DNA of 64,000 nucleotides, taken from Maritimibacter alkaliphilus HTCC2654 (GTDB lineage: Bacteria; Pseudomonadota; Alphaproteobacteria; Rhodobacterales; Rhodobacteraceae). A program made the position numbers and the translations under genes. Below, in pieces: positions 44,437-51,331 of this stretch (positions are counted from its first letter, which is position 1; the number at the start of each line of letters is the position of its first letter). The notes below the pieces were generated by a model. It did not search any database. It had not been told where the DNA came from and worked only from the letters and a program-made list of their open reading frames with translations. The stretch covers positions 1,146,992 to 1,210,991 of the forward strand of contig NZ_CH902578.1 of assembly GCF_000152805.1 (NCBI RefSeq). The letters are read 5' to 3'.

Positions 44437-45686
44437 AGGGTGATCTCCGGAACATAGGTGATAAGGATGAGGAAGCACGCCATGATCAGGACGAACGGGA
44501 TCATGCCGCGTATGGCCTCCGACATCGGCGCCTTCGAGATCGACGACAGAACGAAGAGGTTCAGGCCGATCGGCGGGGTGAGGAACGCGATCTCCATGTT
44601 GACGATCAGCACGATGCCGAAGTGCACCGGGTCGATGCCGAGCGGGCCAAGAACCGGCAGGATGATCGGCGTCACGATCAGCATGACCGCGATGGCGTCG
44701 AGGAACATGCCGAGCACGAGCATCACGATGTTGAGCGCGAGCAGGAATTGCCACGGCTTCAGGTCCTGCCCGATGGCGAATTCGACCAGTTTCGTCGGCA
44801 CGCCCGAGCCGGTGATCCAGTGGGCGAAGAGCAATGCGAACATGACGATGAACGACACGGTCGAGGCGGCTTTCATCCCCTCGGCGGTCATCGCGAACAC
44901 GTCCTTGAGCGACACTTCGCGGTAGACGAAGACGGCGACCAGCATACTGGCCACGGCCGCCACGCCCGCGCTTTCGGTCACGGTGGTGTAGCCGGAGTAG
45001 ATGCCCACGAAGACGAAAAGCGGGATCGCGACGGCGGGGATCGCCTTCAGGTTCTTGCGGATGAACTCCTCCCGCGTCGCACGCACGCCGGAGGCATAGC
45101 CTTTGCGCCGGGAATAGAACATGACCCAAGCGGCAAGCAGCATCGCCTGAATCAGGCCGGGCACAACGCCCGCGATGAACAGGCGCGGCACGCTTTCCTC
45201 GGCGATCAGGCCATAAAGGATCATCGACAGCGACGGCGGGATCAGAATCCCCATCGTGCCCGACGCGCCGACGAGGCCCAGCGCGAACGGTCGGTCGTAG
45301 TTGCGCGCGACCATGGCCGGGATCAGGAAGGTGCCCATCGCCATCGCGGTTACGACGGAGGAGCCGGAAATGGCGGCGAACAGCGTGGTCGCGATCACCG
45401 CGACCAGCCCCAGCCCGCCCTTGAAATGGCCGACCCATGTTTCCGCCGCGTCGATGATGATCCGCGCGATCCCACCCTTCTGCATGAAGGTGGCCGCGAG
45501 CACGAAGAACGGCACGGCCACGAAGGTGGGCGAGTTGAGGCCGGAGACCGTATGGGCGGCGGCATCCATCAGGGGCCGCCCTTCGATCGCGATCATGATC
45601 ATCGCGGTCGCGCCGAGCGCCACGAAAATCGGCGCGCCGAGCGCCATAAGGAGGAGCATGCCCCCGAGGCCGATAAAGGCGTCCAT
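44409..45686 (-). CDS. dctM: TRAP transporter large permease DctM
   Basis: This 425-residue membrane protein has about 12 helices and the DctM marks FAAISGSSVVTAMAMGTFLIPAM, GASGTMGILIPPSLSMILYG and MEIAFLTPPIGLNLFVLSS. It forms the ion-coupled transport core with DctQ, taking substrate from DctP. It starts 3 nt after dctQ, and its end overlaps the first P450 gene by 28 nt, linking uptake directly to oxidation. Confidence 0.94.
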   Translation of the reverse strand: MDAFIGLGGMLLLMALGAPIFVALGATAMIMIAIEGRPLMDAAAHTVSGLNSPTFVAVPFFVLAATFMQKGGIARIIIDAAETWVGHFKGGLGLVAVIATTLFAAISGSSVVTAMAMGTFLIPAMVARNYDRPFALGLVGASGTMGILIPPSLSMILYGLIAEESVPRLFIAGVVPGLIQAMLLAAWVMFYSRRKGYASGVRATREEFIRKNLKAIPAVAIPLFVFVGIYSGYTTVTESAGVAAVASMLVAVFVYREVSLKDVFAMTAEGMKAASTVSFIVMFALLFAHWITGSGVPTKLVEFAIGQDLKPWQFLLALNIVMLVLGMFLDAIAVMLIVTPIILPVLGPLGIDPVHFGIVLIVNMEIAFLTPPIGLNLFVLSSISKAPMSEAIRGMIPFVLIMACFLILITYVPEITLWLPNRLMN

Positions 45687-45689
45687 CGG

Positions 45690-46205
45690 TTATTCCCCCC
45701 GGCCCGGTGCGTTCGACAGATGGCCGAACGGGCGCTGGCCGTTCATCAGCATGAGCGCGCAGCGTATGAGGATCAGCGCCATGCCCAAAGGCAACGGCAG
45801 GAACACCGCGAACCCCTGCGGCGCGCGTAGGGACGAGCCGGAGCGTTCGTCGAGAAGGTTGGCGAATTCGTAAGCCTGCCAGCCGTAGATCAGCATGATC
45901 GCAATGAAGACGATCGACAGAATCGACATCGCCCAGCCAAGCACCCACCGCAGTCGTGGGCTGAGGGCGGCGATGAACACCTCGGTGTGCAGGTGACGAT
46001 CCTCCTGCACGATGGCGGCGCCTGCCAGCACGGTGGCCCAGATGATGAAGTAGATCGACACCTCGGTGGCCCAGTCCACCGCATAGGCGGGAGCGACGAT
46101 CCGTAGGAGACCGCCGCCAAGGAACACCGCGAGCGCGATGATGAGCAGAGCGCCGATCAGAACGGTCTCGACCCGAGACCACAGGTTGAGAATTCGGGGG
46201 ATCAT
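45690..46205 (-). CDS. dctQ: TRAP transporter small permease DctQ
   Basis: This 171-residue four-helix protein contains TEVSIYFIIWATVLAGAAIVQEDRHLHTEVF, the classic DctQ segment (W-x-x-[FL]-G/A-A...HI/VxV-like), and a final helix LGMALILIRCALMLMNG. It pairs with DctM. It lies 61 bp after dctP and 3 nt before dctM. Confidence 0.92.
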   Translation of the reverse strand: MIPRILNLWSRVETVLIGALLIIALAVFLGGGLLRIVAPAYAVDWATEVSIYFIIWATVLAGAAIVQEDRHLHTEVFIAALSPRLRWVLGWAMSILSIVFIAIMLIYGWQAYEFANLLDERSGSSLRAPQGFAVFLPLPLGMALILIRCALMLMNGQRPFGHLSNAPGRGE

Positions 46206-46266
46206 TCGATACCTGTCGGAATTACGGTCGCGCCGCCCCCATGTCGGAAGCGGCGCGAAAGCCTTG

Positions 46267-47280
46267 TCACATCGAGCCGTCGAGCGCCTCGGTCACGCGC
46301 CCGATGAAGTCGGCATCCATGCCGCCGTCGGCCACGATCTTGTCCTGAAGCTCGATCAGCGCGGTCCGCTTTTCGGCCACCATCTCGGGGTCCGCATCGA
46401 CCACGGTCACGCCGTTCGCCGCCAGCGTCTCGCGCGCCGACGCCATTTCTTCGGCTGCATGGGCCGCTGCCCACTGACCCACTTCGGCCCAGGTGTCGCG
46501 GATGATGGCCTGCTGGTCTTCGGACAGCTTGTCCATCGTCGCTTGCGACACGACCGGCATGTAAAAGCCCCAGCCCGCATTGTCCGCGAAGACGTTCTTG
46601 ATGCCGGATTCCCACAGCTTGCCGCCGATGATGGTCAGCTCCGTCACGCCGCCCATGCCGTCGATCTGGCCCTGGCTCAGAAGCAGCGGGATCTCGGAGC
46701 GGCGCGCGGCCTGCGGCGAGCCGCCCATTTCCTTGAGCACCGCAACCACGACCGGCGACGGCGGGGTGGCGAGTTTCAGGCCCGCCAGATCGTCATAGCT
46801 GTCCACGGCGGTTTCGGTGGTGAACGCCGTGTGCTGAGGTGCGAACAGGAAGGCCGCCCCCGGCACGTTGATGCCCTTCTTCGACAGCATCTCGCCCATT
46901 TCGTCGGCAATCGGTCCGTTCAGGATCGCGTTGGCCTCCTCCGCCGTGCGTCCGAAGAAGAGAGGCAGGATCGAGAACGACAGGTTGGGCTCGAACTGGC
47001 TCATCGTCACGTTGGCCTGGATCGACATATCCAGCGCGCCCGAGGCGAGCGCCCGGATCGCGTCCGCCGATTTGTAAAGCTGCGCCGCCGGGAACACCTC
47101 GACGGTCATTTCGCCGCCCGAGGCTTCGGAAATCGCCTCGGCCCAGCGTTCCGCTGCAAGGTTGCGGACGTGGCCCGGCGGGGTTTCCACCGACAGCCGA
47201 AGCTCGGTTTCGGCAAATGCCGCGCTGCCTGCGGTCGCAAGCAGGGCGCCAAGCACCGTGGTCTTGATGAAGTCCTTCAT
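46267..47280 (-). CDS. dctP: TRAP transporter substrate-binding protein DctP
   Basis: This 337-residue periplasmic protein has a signal peptide ending AAFAE (about residue 23). The DctP fold shows ELRLSVETPPGHVRNLAAERWAEAI, VEVFPAAQLYKSADAIRALASGALDM and the conserved ligand arginine region QAARRSEIPLLLSQGQIDG, where an arginine usually binds the substrate carboxylate. GGAGGAG precedes ATG 47280. The ligand is therefore likely a carboxylic acid, fitting the adjacent CoA-transferase. Confidence 0.93.
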   Translation of the reverse strand: MKDFIKTTVLGALLATAGSAAFAETELRLSVETPPGHVRNLAAERWAEAISEASGGEMTVEVFPAAQLYKSADAIRALASGALDMSIQANVTMSQFEPNLSFSILPLFFGRTAEEANAILNGPIADEMGEMLSKKGINVPGAAFLFAPQHTAFTTETAVDSYDDLAGLKLATPPSPVVVAVLKEMGGSPQAARRSEIPLLLSQGQIDGMGGVTELTIIGGKLWESGIKNVFADNAGWGFYMPVVSQATMDKLSEDQQAIIRDTWAEVGQWAAAHAAEEMASARETLAANGVTVVDADPEMVAEKRTALIELQDKIVADGGMDADFIGRVTEALDGSM

Positions 47281-47315
47281 GTTCTCCTCCCTGAAGGTCG
47301 TTGAATGTGAGCGGT

Positions 47316-48449
47316 TCAGACCGCCGTCTCTGCTGTTATCTCGTTCTGAGCGCCCAGTTCGGGTGCCCCCTGCTCGGTTCCCGGCCCGCCGGTCGCAAGC
47401 CGGAAGCCCGCGTTCAGCACCCGGTCGCCCGCGATGTCGAGGAACAGGTCACGCTCCGCCAGATGCGGCATCGCCACAGTTTCCGCGATATCCATCACCC
47501 GCGCCGCCGACAGACCCGCCGCACGAAACGCGTCCTCCCATTCGGCCGCGTCGCGGGTCTCGAACGCGGCGGCGAGGTGAACGCGCATCGCGTCCGCGTT
47601 CCGCAGCCGGTCGATCCGGGTCGCGAAGCGCGGATCGTCCAGCAGGTGCGCCACGCCCAGAACGTCCAGCATCTTGGCGATGTGGTGATCCTCGACCGCG
47701 CCCACCGTGATCTCACCCGTCATGCAGGCGAAGGTGTCGGCGGTCGGCGACCGGCTGAACCCCCGGTTGCCGGTGCGCACGTGCTGCTGCCCGACCATGA
47801 GAAGCGGATTGACCACCGAGGACAGCATGACCAGCGTCGCGTCCAGCATCGCCACATCCACGTTCTGACTTTCGACCAGCCCGCGCTCCTTCTGGATGAT
47901 CGCGGTCTGGATCGCGAAGGCCGCGAGCAGGCCGGAATATGTGTCGACGATGGGAAAACCGATCCGCATCGCGGGATCGCCCTCGTTCCCCGACAGCTTC
48001 ATGAGCCCCGACAGGCTTTGAACGATCTGGTCGATCGCGGCCACGTCGCGCATCTCGCCCGTCTGGCCGAAGCCCGAGACCGAGCAATAGATCACGCCGG
48101 GGTTCAACGCCCTGGCCGCCTCGTATCCCAGCCCGAGCCGCTCCATCACGCCGGGCCGGAAATTCTCGACCACGATGTCGGCCTCGGCGACCAGCCGCTG
48201 CGCGGCCGCCAGCCCTTCGGCGGACTTCAGGTCGAGTGACACGCTTTCCTTGCCGATGTTGATGCCGCGAAACGCGGGCGCCATGCCCCACTCTTCCCGA
48301 TTGGGGGAGTAATTACGCAGGAGGTCGCCGGTGGGCGTTTCGATCTTGATGACGCGGGCACCGTTCAGGGCGAGGAAATGAGTCGCAAGGGGACCGGCCA
48401 CGACGTGGCTGAAATCGACGACGGTGTAGCCCTCAAGCGCACGTGTCAA
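47316..48449 (-). CDS. Family III CoA-transferase (CaiB/BaiF/Frc type)
   Basis: This 377-residue protein starts at TTG 48449 after GGGAGG. It has the family III N-terminus LEGYTVVDFSHVVAGPLATHFLALNGARVIKIE, VVENFRPGVMERLGLGYE and the catalytic aspartate D169 in GFPIVDTYSGLLAAFA, the same number as in formyl-CoA transferase. It would move CoA from a donor thioester to the imported acid. It lies 56 bp after the dehydratase-like subunits and 35 bp before dctP. The 56-bp gap contains a promoter-like sequence. Confidence 0.92.
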   Translation of the reverse strand: MTRALEGYTVVDFSHVVAGPLATHFLALNGARVIKIETPTGDLLRNYSPNREEWGMAPAFRGINIGKESVSLDLKSAEGLAAAQRLVAEADIVVENFRPGVMERLGLGYEAARALNPGVIYCSVSGFGQTGEMRDVAAIDQIVQSLSGLMKLSGNEGDPAMRIGFPIVDTYSGLLAAFAIQTAIIQKERGLVESQNVDVAMLDATLVMLSSVVNPLLMVGQQHVRTGNRGFSRSPTADTFACMTGEITVGAVEDHHIAKMLDVLGVAHLLDDPRFATRIDRLRNADAMRVHLAAAFETRDAAEWEDAFRAAGLSAARVMDIAETVAMPHLAERDLFLDIAGDRVLNAGFRLATGGPGTEQGAPELGAQNEITAETAV

Positions 48450-48478
48450 AACGCGTCCTCCCTAATTATGTATCTTTG

Positions 48479-48500
48479 TGAACTATTATCGGCCTGTCAA
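48479..48500 (-). promoter_or_regulatory. Candidate internal promoter/operator before the CoA-transferase gene
   Basis: On the minus strand a TTGACA (48495-48500) is followed after 10 nt by AGTTCA (48479-48484) and then CAAAGATACATAAT. The same order (TTGACG, 9 nt, AGTTCA) occurs before the first gene of the operon at 50744-50764. A -10 box is not clear. Confidence 0.45.
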
Positions 48501-48505
48501 TGCCA

Positions 48506-49771
48506 TTATGTCGCACCCCGCACACGGCGGATGCCGTCGATCACATCCGCCTTGGCGCGCGCGCCGTTCCATTTGCGCGCATCCACCATGTCGGCGTGGA
48601 TTTCGACGACCTCGACCCCGGCTTCCCGCAAGTCCTCGGTGATGAAGTTGGTGGCATAACCCGACGGACGGTCGGCTTCGGGCACCAGAACCACGGCAAG
48701 GTCGATCCGGTAGTCGCGCGCCTGTTTCACCAGCCACGCATTTGCCCAGGGTGCCTGATGCAACTGCTCGTTCATCGTCACCACCCGCGCGGCGAGTGCG
48801 CGCAGATAGTCGCCCTTGGACCGCCGCACATACCCGTCAGCGGCGAAAGGCAGATACATCGACCACGCGAAGACCGCGCCGAACTCTTCTTCGAAGGCGG
48901 TGTAGAACTTGGTGTCGAACCACAGCCCCGCGCCGATCCACATCATGCGGACGCGTTCGTCGTCGACCACCGCGCGCCCCGCCGCGATCCGCTCGCCCAC
49001 CGCATCGCGGAAGCGTTCGGCATGGCCCACGGCCCAGTCCGAGCCGCGGTGCCACTGCGGGATCATCACGTTCGGGATCTGCTCGCCGATCCTGACCGGC
49101 ATCCGCTCGGCCGCCGCGATCATCCGGCTCGCCTCTTCGAAGATCAGCTCCTGCTTCTCGATCTGCTCCATGTAGGCCCCGAAGCCTTCATGGTCGAACC
49201 TGCGCCCGGTTATCTCTTCGACATCTGCGATCAGGTCGGTGATCTGCGCCTGCATCAGGTCAAGCCGCGCGGTGCCGTAAAGCGCCTCCCAATCGTCGCG
49301 GGCCCGCACCCACCAGTCGTTCAGGTTCTCCGCCGCTGCGGGTGAATGCAGAAGCGCCAGACGCGTCCCGGCCTTGTCCGCATACATCTGGAACAATCGC
49401 TGCTGGTCGTCCGAGGACTGCCGGGCACACAGGATCGCAGGATCGGGCAGTCCGCCCCACGGCTGCTTGTCCGGGTCGCCGTCCAGCGCGGAAATCACGC
49501 CCATGGCCGAGTATTTCGCAAGGCTGTCGTGAAACCCCATCGCCGCGCCGCGATCCAGCGTGTAGGTGGACAGTTGCTTGGCCGCGATCACGGACGACCA
49601 CCATTGGTTCACGACCATCGGCATGTCCATCGCGTGAAAAATCTCATGCGGCGTGTCGGCGTTCACGAATGCGAACTTGGCCCCGTTTTCGATCCGCGAC
49701 CGCAGGGACCGGGTCCAATCGCGCTGGTATCCCATCGCCTCGGCGGAAATGGCGAGCGGTTCATAGGCCAT
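48506..49771 (-). CDS. 2-hydroxyacyl-CoA dehydratase-like protein, subunit 1 (cysteine-poor)
   Basis: This 421-residue protein matches the HgdA/HgdB/BcrC-type dehydratase family: NADTPHEIFHAMDMPMVVNQWWSS, DPAILCARQSSDDQQRLFQMYADKAGTRLALLHSP and a C-terminal MNEQLHQAPWANAWLVKQARDYRID block. The classical family splits water from 2-hydroxyacyl-CoA using a [4Fe-4S] cluster held by three cysteines. Here C115 is the only cysteine in the whole chain, so a standard cluster is unlikely. The start overlaps the preceding stop (TGATG). No HgdC-type activator ATPase gene lies in the window. The reaction may therefore differ from classical dehydration. Confidence 0.82.
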   Translation of the reverse strand: MAYEPLAISAEAMGYQRDWTRSLRSRIENGAKFAFVNADTPHEIFHAMDMPMVVNQWWSSVIAAKQLSTYTLDRGAAMGFHDSLAKYSAMGVISALDGDPDKQPWGGLPDPAILCARQSSDDQQRLFQMYADKAGTRLALLHSPAAAENLNDWWVRARDDWEALYGTARLDLMQAQITDLIADVEEITGRRFDHEGFGAYMEQIEKQELIFEEASRMIAAAERMPVRIGEQIPNVMIPQWHRGSDWAVGHAERFRDAVGERIAAGRAVVDDERVRMMWIGAGLWFDTKFYTAFEEEFGAVFAWSMYLPFAADGYVRRSKGDYLRALAARVVTMNEQLHQAPWANAWLVKQARDYRIDLAVVLVPEADRPSGYATNFITEDLREAGVEVVEIHADMVDARKWNGARAKADVIDGIRRVRGAT

Positions 49772-50712
49772 CAGACGCCCTCTCCGATCACGATGTCATG
49801 GGGCTCCGGCCAGCGCGGCAGAAACCCCAGATCGGTGAAGCCGACGCCCAGATCGGCGCAGAGCGCACGCACCTGCGGCATCAGCCACCCCCACAGATCG
49901 TCATGCGCGTCGACCTGCCAGACCACGCGGTCGATCCGATGCTCGCTCAGGATGTCGGCGACAGCGGGAAGGTAGAGCGGCTTCGGCTGCCGCGCCGCGA
50001 ACGGGTTCGCGGCCTGTGCCCGAAGCGCGTCGGGCAGGCCCGTGCCCCGCGCTGCGTGAGCCTGATCGAGGGCCTGTTGGTCAATGGCGAGCGTGCCCAA
50101 CGTGTCGAGCGCCGCATGCAGAACGCCATTGCCGAGGGGGGCGCCCAACAGGGCGAACCTCGGCCCTTGGCCCGCGTAGGGCGCTGCCATCACCGTCCTA
50201 CCCGCCGCGACCCCGGCCCTTGTGTCGAACGCGTTTTCGCCGGAGACCTCCCCCGCGGACTGGGCCTGCACGAGGAAATCGAACGCGCCCGCGTGACCCT
50301 CGGCCCCCCGCTCCGCGACCCATCCGAGGCGGCCCAGCGTCTCGGTCAGCCGGTCGAGCTCGGCCCGGTTGAAGCGATCCGCCGCCGCATGATCCGCAGG
50401 CAGGATGTTGAGCATGATGGGGGCCGGGGCATCGGCGGGCGTCACCCCCCGTCGGGCAAGCTCGAACGCATATTGGCAGGCGATCATCGCGCCGGGGCTG
50501 TCGCGTAGGAAGATGATCGCGTCGAGATCGTCGAATTCCCCGGCCACCATGCCACGCAGGACCGAGGCCGCGAACGGGTCCATGAACGGTTCGATGTAAC
50601 GGTCGGCGGCTGTGGGGCGCTGCGTGGGATGAAGGGTGACATCGACCGGCACCAGACCGATGGACGCGAATACGCCATATGGCGCGCCGAAGCCGAAAAC
50701 GCCTGTTCGCAC
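49771..50712 (-). CDS. 2-hydroxyacyl-CoA dehydratase-like protein, subunit 2
   Basis: GTG 50712 is chosen over GTG 50739 because GGGAGG lies 5 nt upstream and the longer start would sit inside a palindromic operator; this gives 313 residues. The core YIEPFMDPFAASVLRGMVAGEFDDLDAIIFLRDSPGAMIACQYAFEL resembles the beta-subunit segment with CDS and RLYHIW-type residues. Only two cysteines are present (about 79 and 284). It is the first gene of the operon, divergent from the MarR gene, and is coupled to subunit 1. Family membership is inferred from this core and the neighbour, less securely than for subunit 1. Confidence 0.7.
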   Translation of the reverse strand: MRTGVFGFGAPYGVFASIGLVPVDVTLHPTQRPTAADRYIEPFMDPFAASVLRGMVAGEFDDLDAIIFLRDSPGAMIACQYAFELARRGVTPADAPAPIMLNILPADHAAADRFNRAELDRLTETLGRLGWVAERGAEGHAGAFDFLVQAQSAGEVSGENAFDTRAGVAAGRTVMAAPYAGQGPRFALLGAPLGNGVLHAALDTLGTLAIDQQALDQAHAARGTGLPDALRAQAANPFAARQPKPLYLPAVADILSEHRIDRVVWQVDAHDDLWGWLMPQVRALCADLGVGFTDLGFLPRWPEPHDIVIGEGV

Positions 50713-50733
50713 GGTGTCCTCCCTCACAATATC

Positions 50734-50764
50734 GTTCACTAAATGAACTGTCTTGCTGCGTCAA
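50734..50764 (-). promoter_or_regulatory. Candidate promoter and MarR-type operator of the P450/dehydratase operon
   Basis: The plus strand has GTTCACTAAATGAAC at 50734-50748, an inverted repeat with 5-nt arms (GTTCA/TGAAC) around CTAAA. On the minus strand it follows a TTGACG (50759-50764) with AGTTCA 9 nt further on, so a bound MarR dimer would cover the -10 region. It lies between the operon start and the divergent MarR gene. Confidence 0.6.
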
Positions 50765-50819
50765 TCGCTTGCAATCGCCCGGCAGATTGGAGACGTTGCT
50801 GGAACGTGGAGGACGCGAA

Positions 50820-51317
50820 GTGAGCGATAACCAGAAATCAGCCAGATCCCGGGTCATTCTGGGGCCGCTGGCACGGGACCTGCCGTTCATGACGCGCAAC
50901 CTGCATTCCATGCTGCGGTCGTTCGGCGCGTCGATCCGGGGGCCGCTCCAGCTCGAATCCGGTTCCATCGGCATCCTCAGCCTGATCTGGGTGAACCCCG
51001 GCATTTCGCAGAACGATCTGGCCGAGAACCTCGCCATGAAGAAATCGGCGGTCGCCAAGTTGGTCAAGTCGCTCGAAAAACAGGGCTGTCTCGAACGGGA
51101 ACGCGTGCCCGGCGACCGGCGCATGAACGCGATCACACTGACCTCCAAGGGTCATGCCATGATCGCCTCGATCCGCGAATTGTCGATGCCGCTCAACGAC
51201 GAAATCGTCGAGGGCATCGCCGAGGACGATCTGGAAGCGTTCTTTCGGGTGCTCGAAAAGCTGCACAACCGGCTGGCCGACCGCGTGTCGATCAGCCCGT
51301 CGTCGCAGGACGACTGA
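50820..51317 (+). CDS. MarR-family transcriptional regulator
   Basis: GTG 50820 has TGGAGG about 7 nt upstream and gives 165 residues; an in-frame frame to 50679 crosses the operator and is rejected. The winged helix-turn-helix spans about residues 50-112 (ISQNDLAENLAMKKSAVAKLVKSLEKQGCLERERVPGDRRMNAITLTSKG), including the conserved DxR wing. Flanking helices would form the dimer and ligand pocket. Being divergent from the eight-gene operon with a palindrome between, it is probably a repressor released by the substrate or its CoA ester. Confidence 0.92.
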   Translation: MSDNQKSARSRVILGPLARDLPFMTRNLHSMLRSFGASIRGPLQLESGSIGILSLIWVNPGISQNDLAENLAMKKSAVAKLVKSLEKQGCLERERVPGDRRMNAITLTSKGHAMIASIRELSMPLNDEIVEGIAEDDLEAFFRVLEKLHNRLADRVSISPSSQDD

Positions 51318-51331
51318 GCCCCAAGGGGCCG

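Noticed and set aside
44437-46182. Upstream extension of the P450 frame across dctM and dctQ
   Set aside because: DctM and DctQ are clearly encoded in other frames. The ATG at 44436 with GGAG is the proper P450 start.
51318-51331. GCCCC/GGGGC mini-hairpin between marR and the 1,325-residue gene
   Set aside because: It is too short and lacks a T run; the 14-bp gap probably just joins convergent genes.
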